From NCBI RefSeq assembly GCF_900215145.1, contig NZ_OBDO01000009.1, forward strand, positions 124,001-188,000: a DNA stretch of 64,000 nt. The letters run 5' to 3'. The notes under the pieces are model-generated. The model saw nothing but the letters and a program-made list of their open reading frames with translations, was not told the DNA's origin and made no database searches. A program made the translations under genes and the position numbers. This DNA is from Geodermatophilus sabuli. Lineage in GTDB: Bacteria > Actinomycetota > Actinomycetes > Mycobacteriales > Geodermatophilaceae. Shown one piece after another: positions 24,456-33,411 of this stretch. How positions within the stretch are numbered: the first letter of the stretch is position 1; every line of letters begins with the position of its first letter.

Positions 24456-25394
24456 ATGTCCGGACGGCGGCGCCGCGGGCCCTCGGACTGGGGCCAGGCC
24501 TCCCGCGTCGTCGCCGAGGCCTACTTCCCGCACGAGCTGCACCTCGTGGGTGGTGCCTCGCAGCCCCGGCTGACGCTGCGCACGCTGGACCTCGGCCCCG
24601 TGCTGATCGGGCACGTCGGATGGGGTGCCGACGTCGCGGTCGAGTGCGACTACCCGGGCGCCTACGAGGTCAACATGCCGCTGACCGGCCACCTGGAGAG
24701 CCGCGGGCGGCACAGTCCGGTCACGTCGGTGCCGGGGCAGGCGACGGTGTTCCGGGCCGACACCCCGTCGTTGATCAGCCACTGGGACGCGACCTGCACC
24801 GTCCTCGGGGTCAAGTTCTCCAGCGCGTGGCTGGAACGGGAGGCCGAACGGGTCCTCGGCGCCGACCGGGCGACCACGCGCGTCACCCTCCCCGACCAGC
24901 TCGACCTGAACTCCGGCCAGGGACTGGCCTGGCGGCAGCTCGTCGCGGGCCTCGCGGCGCACCTGCGCGCCCCTGACCTGTTCGGGGACAGCACCCTGGT
25001 GCGCGACCAGCTCGCCGGGGCCCTCACCGCCGGCTTCCTGCTCACCGGTTGCCCGCCCGGCGGGCGGGGTGCGACGCCGCAGCCGCGCACCGTCAAGCGG
25101 GTCGTGGACGCCGTGCGCGACGACCCGGGCCGGCCGTGGACCGCCGGGGAGATGGCGGAGCTCGCCGGCACCAGCGTGCGGCGCCTGCAGGAGGGCTTCC
25201 GCGAGTGGCTCGACTGCACGCCGACCGAGTACCTCGTCGACATCCGGCTCCAGCGCGGCCACGCCGACCTGCTGGCCGACCGGACGGTCACCGTGAGCGA
25301 CGTCGCCGCCCGCTGGGGCTTCTCCAGCGCGAGCCGGTTCGCCGCCGCCTACCGGCGGAAGTACGGCTGCTCCCCCTCCGAGGCGCGCCGCTGA
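24456..25394 (+). CDS. AraC-family regulator, probable regulator of gcoAB
   Basis: The 312-residue protein has an N-terminal cupin-like ligand-binding region of the AraC_binding_2 type (about 20-200) and a C-terminal AraC DNA-binding domain with two helix-turn-helix units ([20 protein letters not shown] near 230 and [17 protein letters not shown] near 278). AraC-type regulators lie beside gcoAB in other actinomycetes, and the divergent arrangement here points to control of gcoAB, with guaiacol or a related phenol as ligand. Translation probably starts without a Shine-Dalgarno, since the palindrome fills the space before the ATG. Confidence 0.85.
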   Translation: MSGRRRRGPSDWGQASRVVAEAYFPHELHLVGGASQPRLTLRTLDLGPVLIGHVGWGADVAVECDYPGAYEVNMPLTGHLESRGRHSPVTSVPGQATVFRADTPSLISHWDATCTVLGVKFSSAWLEREAERVLGADRATTRVTLPDQLDLNSGQGLAWRQLVAGLAAHLRAPDLFGDSTLVRDQLAGALTAGFLLTGCPPGGRGATPQPRTVKRVVDAVRDDPGRPWTAGEMAELAGTSVRRLQEGFREWLDCTPTEYLVDIRLQRGHADLLADRTVTVSDVAARWGFSSASRFAAAYRRKYGCSPSEARR

Positions 25395-25417
25395 ACCGTA
25401 CGTCCCACCGCGCCGAC

Positions 25418-25441
25418 GCGCGCTTCCGGCGCGGAGCGCGC
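25418..25441 (+). terminator. Hairpin terminator after the AraC-type gene
   Basis: A GCGCGCTTCCG / CGGAGCGCGC stem with one bulged T and a GCG loop lies 24 bases after the stop. Confidence 0.5.
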
Positions 25442-25528
25442 CGCGACCACGCGTCCCCCGGATCGATGACTCCTGCGGTGGCCCGCGGTCTGACGTGCGT
25501 CGGGTCCCCTCCAGCCCCGGGAGCAGCC

Positions 25529-25933
25529 GTGCCCACCGTCCGAGACCTCAGCGCCGTCGGCGTCGCCGCCGCGGCGTCCGTCGCCGCCAGCGGAGCCTGG
25601 TACGCCGCCTTCGGCACGCGCCTGGCCCGGCTGGACGCGGCCTACGCCGACCCCGCGCCGCCGCCCTGGCTGCTGCCCGTGGAGTTCGCGCGGAGCGCCA
25701 CGGTGGCGGCGACCGTCGCGACCCTCACCGCGCGCGCCGGCGTCCGCGGTCCCGCGGACGCCGCCGCGCTCGGGCTGGCGCTGTGGGCGGGCTTCCCCGC
25801 CGTCCTGCTCACCGGTTCGGTGGTCCACGAGAAGGTGCCGTGGCAGCAGGCGGCGATCCACGCCGGCGACTGGCTGGTCAAGCTGCTGCTCGTCTCGGTC
25901 ATCACCGGGAGGGGGGCCGCGTCCCGCCGGTGA
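25529..25933 (+). CDS. DUF1761-type membrane protein
   Basis: The 134-residue protein has four hydrophobic segments and the DUF1761 features: AWYAAFG after helix 1, a GLALWAGF helix, and [28 protein letters not shown] at the end. The family has no known function. GTG 25529 has GGGAG 6 bases upstream; an ATG at 25466 has none. It is followed 58 bases later by selO in the same direction. Confidence 0.75.
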   Translation: MPTVRDLSAVGVAAAASVAASGAWYAAFGTRLARLDAAYADPAPPPWLLPVEFARSATVAATVATLTARAGVRGPADAAALGLALWAGFPAVLLTGSVVHEKVPWQQAAIHAGDWLVKLLLVSVITGRGAASRR

Positions 25934-25991
25934 CGTGCGCCGTCCCCGTCTGGCCCGGCCCGGTCCCCCGGTCCGACGTACCGTCGACGAG

Positions 25992-27458
25992 GTGAGCATC
26001 GCCCCGACGCCGACGGTCACCCTCGACAACCGCTTCGCCCGCGAGTTCCCCGAGATGGCCGTCCCGTGGCAGGCCGACCAGGCCCGCGACCCGCAGCTGC
26101 TGGTGCTCAACGAGGCGCTGGCCGCAGACCTCGGCCTCGACCCGGCCTGGCTGCGCACGCCCGAGGGCGTGCGGCTGCTGGTCGGCGACCTGGTGCCCGA
26201 CGGCGCCACACCGGTGGCGCAGGCGTACGCCGGGCACCAGTTCGGCGGGTTCAACCCCCGGCTCGGTGACGGGCGCGCCCTCCTGATGGGCGAGTTCGTG
26301 GACGCCGAGGGGCGCCTGCGCGACCTGCACCTGAAGGGCTCCGGCCGCACGCCGTTCGCGCGGGGCGGCGCCGACGGCCTGGCCGTGGTGGGCCCGATGC
26401 TGCGGGAGTACGTCGTCAGTGAGGCGATGCAGGCCCTCGGCGTCCCCACCACCCGCTCCCTCGCCGTGGTGGCGACGGGGCGCCCGGTGCGCCGGGAGAC
26501 GGTGCTGCCCGGAGCCGTGCTGGCCCGGGTGGCGAGCAGCCACCTGCGCGTGGGCAGCTTCCAGTACGCCCGGGCCACGGGCGACGTCGACCTGCTGCGC
26601 CGGCTCGCCGGCTCCGCCATCGCCCGTCACCACCCCGCCGCCGCGGATGCCCAGCACCCCCACCGTGCGCTGTTCGAGGCCGTCGCCGCCGCCCAGGCGT
26701 CACTGGTGGGCCAGTGGATGCTGCTGGGCTTCATCCACGGTGTGATGAACACCGACAACATGACGATCTCCGGCGAGACCATCGACTACGGGCCGTGCGC
26801 CTTCATGGAGGCGTTCGACCCGGCGACGGTCTACAGCTCGATCGACCACGGCGGCCGCTACGCCTACGGCAACCAGCCGCTGGCGGCCGAGTGGAACCTG
26901 GCCCGGTTCGCCGAGGCCCTCCTCCCCCTGCTGGCCGACGAGCAGGAGCAGGCGGTCGCGATCGCGACGGAGTCCCTCGGCACCTTCCGGCGTGAGTACA
27001 ACGCGGCCTGGTTGGCCGGGATGCGCGCCAAGCTCGGCCTGCCCGAGGGCCTGGACGACGAGGTGGCCACGGCGCTGCTCGACGAACTGCTCCCTCTGTT
27101 GCAGGCGGGGCACGTCGACCACACGTCGTTCTTCCGGCGGCTCGGGACGGCCGCCCACGGCGACGCCGAGCCCACCCGGTTGCTGTTCCTGGACCTCGCC
27201 GGGATCGACGGCTGGCTGGAGCGGTGGCGCGCCCTCGGTCCGGACGCCGACACGATGAACCGGGTCAACCCGGTCTACATCCCACGCAATCACCTGGTCG
27301 AGGAGGCGCTCACCGCGGCTACGGACGGCGACCTGGACCCGCTGGAGCGGCTGCTGGATGCGGTGAGCCGGCCCTACGAGGAGCGTCCCGGGCTGGAGCG
27401 CTACGCCGCCCCGGCCCCGCAGGACTTCGGCACCTACCGCACCTTCTGCGGCACCTGA
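25992..27458 (+). CDS. selO: SelO (YdiU) protein adenylyltransferase
   Basis: The 488-residue protein is a pseudokinase-fold enzyme that transfers AMP from ATP to Ser/Thr/Tyr of target proteins in redox control. Signature segments are [35 protein letters not shown] ADG and [21 protein letters not shown], all normal for the family. The C-terminus ends FCGT, with Cys where animal SelO has selenocysteine. The start GTG 25992 sits 7 bases after a TACCGT box, so the mRNA is probably leaderless. The gene stands alone, with a strong terminator behind it. Confidence 0.92.
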   Translation: MSIAPTPTVTLDNRFAREFPEMAVPWQADQARDPQLLVLNEALAADLGLDPAWLRTPEGVRLLVGDLVPDGATPVAQAYAGHQFGGFNPRLGDGRALLMGEFVDAEGRLRDLHLKGSGRTPFARGGADGLAVVGPMLREYVVSEAMQALGVPTTRSLAVVATGRPVRRETVLPGAVLARVASSHLRVGSFQYARATGDVDLLRRLAGSAIARHHPAAADAQHPHRALFEAVAAAQASLVGQWMLLGFIHGVMNTDNMTISGETIDYGPCAFMEAFDPATVYSSIDHGGRYAYGNQPLAAEWNLARFAEALLPLLADEQEQAVAIATESLGTFRREYNAAWLAGMRAKLGLPEGLDDEVATALLDELLPLLQAGHVDHTSFFRRLGTAAHGDAEPTRLLFLDLAGIDGWLERWRALGPDADTMNRVNPVYIPRNHLVEEALTAATDGDLDPLERLLDAVSRPYEERPGLERYAAPAPQDFGTYRTFCGT

Positions 27459-27466
27459 GGCCACCC

Positions 27467-27501
27467 GGCCGGTGGAGGAGGCCGTGCCTCCTCCACCGGC
27501 C
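27467..27501. terminator. Bidirectional terminator, 15-bp perfect stem
   Basis: GGCCGGTGGAGGAGG (27467-27481) pairs fully with 27487-27501 around a 5-base loop. It serves both selO and the convergent SRPBCC gene. Confidence 0.8.
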
Positions 27502-27507
27502 GAGGGG

Positions 27508-28317
27508 TCAGCGGGCTCCGCCCCCGATCGCGGGGCCCTCGTCGACGTCCCGCGCGGTCTTCTCGACGCCTTCCGTCGACGAGCGGGTGGTGTAGCCCTC
27601 CGCGTCGGACTCCTCGACGAGCACGTCGTCCCGGACGGCATCCGGCGGCGGCTGCGGGACGACGGCGACCTCCTGCGGCTGCCCCACCTCGTCCGGCCGC
27701 TCCGTGCTCCGGCCGCTCTTCGACGTGGCCGCGGCGACGCCTGCCACCGCGGCACCGGCCACCGCTGCCGCACCGGCGACGGCTTTCGCCGAGACCCCCG
27801 CCTTGCCGCTGTCGCCCTCGGAACCGAAGGCGGCGCCCGCGCCGGGGGTGCCGACGTCGAGGTGCTCGTTCACCGAGCCACGCCACGCTCCGCTCTCATA
27901 GCCCTGGTCCTCGATCAGCGCCTTGAACCGCTCCAGGTCGGACTTCACCTGTCGCTCCACGATGCCGAGCTTGTCGCCGACCTGTTCCACGACGCCCTCG
28001 GGCTCGTACTCGAGCTCCAGGTAGACGATCGTCGAGCCGGCCCCGGCGGGCTCGAAGCGGACCGCGCCGGCGTTCGTCGCGCCGCTCGTGGCGGCCCAGG
28101 CGACCTTCTGGTCAGGCACCTGCTCCAGGATCGCGGCCTCCCACTGCCGCCGGACGCCCGCGATCTCGGCGACCCAGTGCAGCCGCTGGTCGTCGAGCTG
28201 GCGGACCTCCTTGACCCCGCCCATGAAGTGGGGGAAGTCCTCGAACTGGGTCCACTGGTTGTAAGCCGTGGTCACCGGTACGTCGACCTGGATCGACTTC
28301 TCGACCTTGGTGCTCAT
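27508..28317 (-). CDS. SRPBCC (polyketide cyclase/COQ10-like) protein with disordered tail
   Basis: The 269-residue protein has an N-terminal SRPBCC/START-like domain (about 1-150; VDVPVTTAYNQWTQFEDFPHFM is the typical cyclase/dehydrase start). An Ala/Gly-rich segment near 180-200 may be a weak membrane helix, and the C-terminus is acidic and disordered. Such proteins are often general stress or lipid-binding proteins in actinomycetes. ATG 28317 follows GGAGGAG at good spacing. Nothing nearby points to a substrate. Confidence 0.78.
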   Translation of the reverse strand: MSTKVEKSIQVDVPVTTAYNQWTQFEDFPHFMGGVKEVRQLDDQRLHWVAEIAGVRRQWEAAILEQVPDQKVAWAATSGATNAGAVRFEPAGAGSTIVYLELEYEPEGVVEQVGDKLGIVERQVKSDLERFKALIEDQGYESGAWRGSVNEHLDVGTPGAGAAFGSEGDSGKAGVSAKAVAGAAAVAGAAVAGVAAATSKSGRSTERPDEVGQPQEVAVVPQPPPDAVRDDVLVEESDAEGYTTRSSTEGVEKTARDVDEGPAIGGGAR

Positions 28318-28494
28318 CGCTCGTACTCCTCCGTCGGTGGTCCCCGCTGGACTACGCAGCAACGGCGCTACCCGCGACAGGCGCTCGTGACGCACGCCAC
28401 GACCACCCGCGGTCGGCGTCCTGGTCCGCACGCAGGCGGCGCCCCGGGCGTGTCGGCCGTCCCGAAGCGCGCTCGGACCGCCGATGAACTGGGC

Positions 28495-28824
28495 ATGCGC
28501 CTCAGCCACGTCGCCACCGCCCTCGCCGCCTTCACCGCCGGCGTGACCGCCGCGGAGACCCTGCGTCGCCGCTCCACCGCTGCCCGCCCCGCCACCGCGG
28601 CCACGTCCGCGACCGTCGCGCCCCAGCTGGCGGTCCCCCCGGTGCAGGACGACGACGGCGTCGTGCTGCCCTTCGTCCGCCCGGCCGCCCCTGCCCCGGC
28701 ATCCGAGCAGCCGGCCGCGCCTGCCCGGTGCGGGGACAGTGGCGGTCGGACGAAGGCCGGTGCGCCGTGCGCGGCCCGGGCCACCCGCGGTGGCCGCTGC
28801 CACCACCACCCCCTGGCCGCGTGA
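28495..28824 (+). CDS. Small protein with C-terminal Cys/His zinc-like motif
   Basis: The 109-residue protein has an N-terminal hydrophobic/Ala-rich part (about 1-35), a Pro/Ala linker, and a C-terminal motif CGDSGGRTKAGAPCAARATR followed by GGRCHHH. The TKAGxPC...GxCxxH pattern recurs in small actinobacterial and phage proteins and probably binds a metal. Its function is unknown. The start lacks a good ribosome site, and a hairpin terminator follows the stop. Confidence 0.55.
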   Translation: MRLSHVATALAAFTAGVTAAETLRRRSTAARPATAATSATVAPQLAVPPVQDDDGVVLPFVRPAAPAPASEQPAAPARCGDSGGRTKAGAPCAARATRGGRCHHHPLAA

Positions 28825-28844
28825 GCGCCGGCGCTCGGGTGGCT

Positions 28845-28869
28845 CCCCCGCTGCGGTAGACAGCGGGGG
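28845..28869 (+). terminator. Hairpin terminator, 9-bp perfect stem
   Basis: CCCCCGCTG / CAGCGGGGG around a 7-base loop, 20 bases after the stop of the small Cys/His protein gene. Confidence 0.6.
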
Positions 28870-28941
28870 TGGGCGCCGAGCGGAGGCACGTCACCCGGTT
28901 CGTCCCGCACGTCGCGGCCGCGCGGCCGGCGGAGCCGGTGG

Positions 28942-30054
28942 GTGGCCCCCGTGCCTGAGGTCCTCGACCGGCGCACGCTGAACCGCGCGACGCTCGAGCG
29001 GCAGTTGCTGCTGCGCCGCGACCCACGCGGGGCGCTCCGCGCCCTCGAGCACCTGATCGGCGTGCAGGCGCAGGAGCCTCAGGAACCGTATGCGGGGCTG
29101 TGGTCGCGGCTGGCCGGCTTCCGGCCGGCCGAGCTGGTCGACCTGCTCGAGAGCCGGCGCGCCGTGCGGACGCTGCTCATGCGCCGCACGCTGCACCTGG
29201 TCACCGCGGAGGACTGCGTGGCCCTGCGACCGGTGCACCAGTCCATGCTGGTCGCCCGCGCGGTCGGCACGCTGGGGCGCCGGCTCCCCGGGGTCGACCT
29301 CGACGAGCTCGCCGCCGCCGGGGAGCCGCTGTTCGCCGAGGTGCCGCGGACGTTGCCGGAGGTCGGCCGCATGCTGGCCGACCGGTCGCCGGGGGCCACC
29401 GCGCGGGACCTCGGCGACGTCCTCTCCAGCCTGGTCCCACTCGTGCAGACGCCGCCCCGCGGGCTGTGGCGCCGGCAGGCGCCGGCCCGCAACACGACGG
29501 TCGGGGCCTGGCTCGGGCGCGACGTCGACGTGTCGCGCGCACCGGACGAGGTGCTCGAGAGCCTGGTGCTGCGCTACCTGCGGGCCCACGGCCCGGCCAC
29601 GACGTCGGACCTGCGCGCGTGGTGCGGGCTCACCGGCCTGCCGGCGGTGGTCACGCGCCTGCGGCCACGGCTGCGGACGTTCCGGGACGCACGCGGCCGC
29701 GAGCTGCTGGACGTGTCCGACGGCTCGCTGCCGGACGGCGAACAGCCGGCGCCCGTCCGGTTCCTCCCGGCCTTCGACAACGCCGTCCTCGGGTACGACG
29801 ACCGGTCCCGGCTGATCAGCGACGAGCACCAGGGTCTCAGCGTGACCGGCGCGCGGTTCGTGCTGGTCGACGGCCACGTGTCCGGCGTCTGGACGACGAC
29901 TGCCGACGACGACGGTCGGGTGGAGGTGACCGTCCAGCCGCTGCGTCCGCTGACCACGCACGAGCGTGCCGACGTCGCGGACGAGGGTCAGCAGCTGGCC
30001 GCCTTCCTCGGCGACGGCGTGCCCGGGCGGCTCACGGTGACCGACCCCGGATGA
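28942..30054 (+). CDS. Winged-helix DNA-binding domain protein (HTH_42 family)
   Basis: The 370-residue protein matches the HTH_42/DUF1006-type family: tandem winged helices with signatures HLIGVQAQEPQEPYAGLWSR, RTLLMRRTLHLVTAEDC and a C-terminal FLPAFDNAVLGYDDRSR segment. The family includes AlkZ/YcaQ DNA glycosylases that unhook crosslinks, but the catalytic QxQ/QxD motif of AlkZ is not obvious beyond VQAQ, so glycosylase activity is open. The start is GTG 28942 or GTG 28951; GGAG sits 7 bases before the first. It is a single-gene unit. Confidence 0.75.
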   Translation: MAPVPEVLDRRTLNRATLERQLLLRRDPRGALRALEHLIGVQAQEPQEPYAGLWSRLAGFRPAELVDLLESRRAVRTLLMRRTLHLVTAEDCVALRPVHQSMLVARAVGTLGRRLPGVDLDELAAAGEPLFAEVPRTLPEVGRMLADRSPGATARDLGDVLSSLVPLVQTPPRGLWRRQAPARNTTVGAWLGRDVDVSRAPDEVLESLVLRYLRAHGPATTSDLRAWCGLTGLPAVVTRLRPRLRTFRDARGRELLDVSDGSLPDGEQPAPVRFLPAFDNAVLGYDDRSRLISDEHQGLSVTGARFVLVDGHVSGVWTTTADDDGRVEVTVQPLRPLTTHERADVADEGQQLAAFLGDGVPGRLTVTDPG

Positions 30055-30071
30055 GTCGTCCGGCGGCGCTG

Positions 30072-30365
30072 TCAGCTGTCGAACTCGGGACCACCGAAGC
30101 CGAACGGCGGCTGCTCCGACGGCTCCCCGGGCAGCTGCCGCACCCCGAAGGCGACCACCTGGTCGACGCGGATCATGCGCCAGGCGTCGACCAGCAGCCA
30201 CGGGTGCCCGGACTCGCGGACCCGTGCGAGCCCGTCGCTCACCCACCGGGTGATCTCGCGGGGCTCCTGCTTCTCGAGGTGGTAGACGCGGCTGAAGGTC
30301 GTCGTGGGCGCCCAGGCCACCGTGTAGTCGATCGAGACCCACATGCCGTCGTCGTCGCTGGTCAC
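30072..30365 (-). CDS. Hypothetical protein, 97 residues
   Basis: A small soluble protein with many aromatic residues (WVSIDYTVAWAPTTTFSRVYHL) and a C-terminal Gly/Pro tail. I recognise no family. The ATG lies 6 bases after TAGCGT (minus strand), so it is probably expressed from a leaderless transcript. It converges with the winged-helix gene, 17 bases apart. Confidence 0.6.
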   Translation of the reverse strand: MTSDDDGMWVSIDYTVAWAPTTTFSRVYHLEKQEPREITRWVSDGLARVRESGHPWLLVDAWRMIRVDQVVAFGVRQLPGEPSEQPPFGFGGPEFDS

Positions 30366-30467
30366 GGTCGCACGCTAACCGGATCGGCCGCCACCGACTC
30401 CTCGAGACCGAGCACGGCCGGAGCGCGCAGTGGGTCGTGTGGTGCACGCGGGACCGGCCGCGCGGGT

Positions 30468-30496
30468 GGAACGGCCGCGGGTCCCACGGCCGTTCC
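30468..30496 (-). terminator. Hairpin terminator
   Basis: GGAACGGCCG (30468-30477) pairs perfectly with CGGCCGTTCC (30487-30496). It lies 9 bases past the stop of the 32-codon frame at 30506 and ends the histidine phosphatase transcript. Confidence 0.65.
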
Positions 30497-30505
30497 GCGC
30501 GCGGG

Positions 30506-30604
30506 TCAGACCGGCGAGGTGAGCAGCTCGGTGAGGTTGTCGTCGACCTCCTTGAGGTAGCTCTCCTCGAAGCCGAGCCGAGCCGTCCGGCCGGCCCGCG
30601 CCAC
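30506..30604 (-). CDS. Possible 32-residue small protein
   Basis: GTG 30604 opens a short frame whose C-terminal half (FEESYLKEVDDNLTELL) has protein-like amphipathic composition, in contrast to the Arg/Pro-rich shadows of this DNA. It lies between the histidine phosphatase stop (30622) and a hairpin terminator. No ribosome site is evident. It could be a real small protein coupled to the phosphatase, or the preserved C-terminus of a lost gene. Confidence 0.3.
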   Translation of the reverse strand: MARAGRTARLGFEESYLKEVDDNLTELLTSPV

Positions 30605-30621
30605 CCGGCGCCGGCTGCCGG

Positions 30622-31128
30622 TCAGACCTCCGGAACCGTGAACTCGGTCAGCGTCGCTCCGCCGGGCGCGAGGTCGGCGAACGGCCCGGCCAGGTCGAAC
30701 ACCGCGACCCCGCCGGCCGGGACCCCGTTCCGGGCGTCCTGCCGGGCCACCGGGGTGCCCTGGCCGTCGTCGAGCACCGTCACGAGCTGCCCGACCGCCG
30801 GGTTGTGCCCGACCACGGCCAGGGTGTGGACCTCGTCGGGGGTCTCGCGGACGGCCGCGAGCACCGCCCCGACGGTGTTGTCGTGGATCCGCGCGTCGAG
30901 GACCGGCTGGAGTCCCGGCACCAGGACGACGCCCGCCCGCTCCCAGGTCTGCACCGCCCGGCGGGCCGGTGACACCAGCACGGCGTCGGGCACCAGCCCG
31001 GCCCGCCCCAGCCAGGAGCCGATCGCCGCGGCCTGCCGCAGGCCGTGCTCGGTCAGCGGCCGGTCCACGTCGACCGGGGCGGAACCGGCCTGGGCGTGGC
31101 GGATCAGGACGAGCCGGTGCGGCGACAC
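30622..31128 (-). CDS. SixA-like histidine phosphatase
   Basis: The 168-residue protein is a short branch-1 histidine phosphatase. It has the LIRHAQAG start with the phosphorylated His11, conserved Arg in SPARRAVQTWE, and the second His in VVGHNP. Its length fits SixA-type enzymes, which remove phosphate from protein histidines. The partner is unknown; no histidine kinase is nearby. Confidence 0.85.
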   Translation of the reverse strand: MSPHRLVLIRHAQAGSAPVDVDRPLTEHGLRQAAAIGSWLGRAGLVPDAVLVSPARRAVQTWERAGVVLVPGLQPVLDARIHDNTVGAVLAAVRETPDEVHTLAVVGHNPAVGQLVTVLDDGQGTPVARQDARNGVPAGGVAVFDLAGPFADLAPGGATLTEFTVPEV

Positions 31129-31251
31129 CCGCCGAGTCTGGCACCCGCCCGCGGTCCGGCGTCAGCGCTCGGCGTGCGCGACGGCGCCCTCCCCGGCCGT
31201 CGCCGTCGCTACGTTGACGCGGTCCGCGCACCCCTTCCGGAAGGACCGTCC

Positions 31252-31665
31252 GTGACCTCTCGCCTCAACCCGTACATCAACTTCTCCGACACGGCCCGGC
31301 CGGCCCTGGAGTTCTACCGGGAGGTGTTCGGCGGGGAGCTCGCGATCAGCACCTTCGGCGAGGCCGGTGGCGCCGACGGCCCCGACGCCGACAAGGTCAT
31401 GCACGGCCAGCTGGAGACGCCGGCGGGGTACACGCTGATGGTGTCCGACGCGCCCACCGGCATGGACCTCGACACCGGCACGAACATCTCGATCAGCCTC
31501 AGCGGGGACGACGGCGACGAGTTGCGCGGCTACTTCTCGAAGCTCGCCGACGGCGGATCGGTCAGCGTGCCGCTGGAGAAGCAGATGTGGGGCGATGAGT
31601 TCGGGATGTGCGTCGACCGGTTCGGCATCGCCTGGATGGTCAACATCAGCCAGCCGGCCGGCTGA
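31252..31665 (+). CDS. VOC/glyoxalase-fold protein (PhnB-like)
   Basis: The 137-residue protein has two beta-alpha-beta-beta-beta units of the vicinal-oxygen-chelate superfamily, PhnB/YjdN type: INFSDTARPALEFYREVFGG at the start and WGDEFGMCVDRFGIAWMVNI at the end. The family often lacks enzyme activity, and no metal set is certain. GTG 31252 follows GGAAGGA. It is followed by another single gene in the same direction. Confidence 0.8.
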   Translation: MTSRLNPYINFSDTARPALEFYREVFGGELAISTFGEAGGADGPDADKVMHGQLETPAGYTLMVSDAPTGMDLDTGTNISISLSGDDGDELRGYFSKLADGGSVSVPLEKQMWGDEFGMCVDRFGIAWMVNISQPAG

Positions 31666-31765
31666 CGCGCCACTCTCCTCCCGCGCGCTCCGGCCCGGGC
31701 CGAGTGCACCGTGGGCGACCGGCGAGGATCGGCTCGCCCGCGACGCACGAGAGGACCCCACGAGC

Positions 31766-32320
31766 ATGACGACGAACCCCCGGATCGGGCCCGTGGAGCG
31801 GGCCACCGGCCGGACCTGGGCCGACTGGATGCGCTTCATGGACGGCATCGGCGCTCGGGACCTCGACCACAAGGCGATCGCCCTCCGGGTCTACGAGGAG
31901 CTCGAGGGCACCGTCGAGCAGCCCGGGTGGTGGGCCCAGTCGGTGACGGTCGCGTACGAGCAGCACATCGGCCGGCGGATCCCCGGGCAGCGCTCCGACG
32001 GCACCTTCCAGACGAGCGTGAGCCGGTCGACGTCGTTCGGCATGCAGGAGCTCATGGACCGGTGGCAGGAGTTCGCCACCGGGGACGAGGCCGTGCAGGG
32101 CATCGTCGACGGCGACCTCCGGGTCAGCGGCACCGAGCGGCGCATCACCTGGCGGACGAAGGCTGCGGACGGTTCCTCCGTCGTCGTCACCAGCGAACCG
32201 AAGAAGAACGGGACGGCATCGCTCGTGGTGACCCAGGTCGGTCTGCAGACGCTCGAGTCGAACGACGAGGCCCGGGAGCGGTGGGCATCGATCGTCTCCC
32301 GTTTCCTGGACGGCGCGTAG
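31766..32320 (+). CDS. DUF4287-type protein with SRPBCC-like C-terminal part
   Basis: The 184-residue protein has an N-terminal helical part with TGRTWADWMRFMD and GWWAQSVTVAYEQHIGRRIPGQRSDG, typical of DUF4287, and a C-terminal beta-rich half with ITWRTKAADGSSVVVTSEPK. The function is unknown. ATG 31766 follows GAGAGGA 11-17 bases upstream. A terminator hairpin follows the stop. Confidence 0.7.
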   Translation: MTTNPRIGPVERATGRTWADWMRFMDGIGARDLDHKAIALRVYEELEGTVEQPGWWAQSVTVAYEQHIGRRIPGQRSDGTFQTSVSRSTSFGMQELMDRWQEFATGDEAVQGIVDGDLRVSGTERRITWRTKAADGSSVVVTSEPKKNGTASLVVTQVGLQTLESNDEARERWASIVSRFLDGA

Positions 32321-32331
32321 CCCTCCGCCCT

Positions 32332-32352
32332 CCGGCCGGTGACCCCGGCCGG
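32332..32352 (+). terminator. Hairpin terminator
   Basis: CCGGCCGG (32332-32339) pairs with 32345-32352, 12 bases past the DUF4287-type stop. Bases 32353-32549 show no gene. Confidence 0.5.
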
Positions 32353-32549
32353 GGCGGGTGGCTGCCGTCCCCGCATCTCGTCGAGCGCCCCCCTCCCTCC
32401 AGGGGCGGTAGCGTGGGTCCGAGCGCCGGGCAGGCCCCGGGTTCCTCGTGCGTCACCTCGGCGGCGTACCCGAGCACCGGCCCCGGCTCGCGGGGTCCTG
32501 GAGCCGAGGTCGTCCAGCCGCCCCCGGCGGGTGACCGGAGGTCGACGTC

Positions 32550-33272
32550 ATGTCGAGTACCGACCCATCGGGCGCCCTGGACCCCGTCGAGGCCCTGGAA
32601 CGGCTGGGCCGCCTCGCCCTCCGCGAGAACTGCATGCGGTCCCTCTTGCAAGCGGTGGCCGACCTGGCCAAGGAGGTCATGCCGGGCAACCCCGAGGCCT
32701 CGGTGTCCCTGCTGATCAACGACAAGGCCAGTACCGCGGTGTTCACCGGCCAGCTGGCCCGCGACTGCGACGAGAGCCAGTACGGTCGCGGCTACGGACC
32801 CTGCCTGCACGCGGCCGGCACCGGCGAGCTGGTCGAGGTCGCCGATGCGCAGACCGAGACCCGATGGCGGGACTACATGGAGCACGCGGTCGAGTGCGGC
32901 GCCCTCAGCTCGCTGGCGGTCCCGCTGCCGATCAACGAGGGCATCGCCGGGGCGCTGAACGTCTACGCCCGCAAGCCGAACGCCTTCGACGAGGACAGCC
33001 GGTCCGTGGCCACCCGGTTCGCCGCCCACGCCGCCGTCGTCGCGGCGAACATGTACGCCTACGAGGAGGCCCGCGACCTGGTCGACCACCTGGAACGCAG
33101 GGTGGAGTCCCGGGCGGTCGTCGAACGGGCGACGGGCATCCTCATGGAGCGCCACGACTTCACCGCCGACCAGGCGCTGCAGGCCCTGACCCGGGTGGCC
33201 CGCGAGACCGGCGCCAAGGTCAGGCAGGTCGCGGACGCCCTCGTGCGCACCGGCGAGCTGCCGCCGGCATAG
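32550..33272 (+). CDS. GAF-ANTAR domain antitermination regulator
   Basis: The 240-residue protein has a GAF domain (about 30-165) and a C-terminal ANTAR domain (about 180-235, with AVVERATGILMERHDFTADQALQALTRVA). ANTAR proteins bind paired hairpins in nascent RNA and prevent transcription termination, and the GAF domain senses a ligand or redox state. ATG 32550 follows GGAGG. The target RNA is not visible nearby. Confidence 0.88.
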   Translation: MSSTDPSGALDPVEALERLGRLALRENCMRSLLQAVADLAKEVMPGNPEASVSLLINDKASTAVFTGQLARDCDESQYGRGYGPCLHAAGTGELVEVADAQTETRWRDYMEHAVECGALSSLAVPLPINEGIAGALNVYARKPNAFDEDSRSVATRFAAHAAVVAANMYAYEEARDLVDHLERRVESRAVVERATGILMERHDFTADQALQALTRVARETGAKVRQVADALVRTGELPPA

Positions 33273-33411
33273 GTCCCGCCGTCGCTCGCCGCCTCGGCGT
33301 CGTCCTCCGTCGTCGAGTACGCCCTGCGCGATCCGCACGAGGCGGGCAGGCTCGCCAGGATGGCCGAGCCGCGGCGCCGACGGAGTCCGTGGCCCTTCTC
33401 CGGGAGCGGAC

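Noticed and set aside
28869..28958. 29-codon frame overlapping the start of the winged-helix gene, preceded by TAGACA
   Set aside because: Composition is Arg/Pro/Ala-rich and the start lies in a terminator stem; no evidence beyond the -10-like box.
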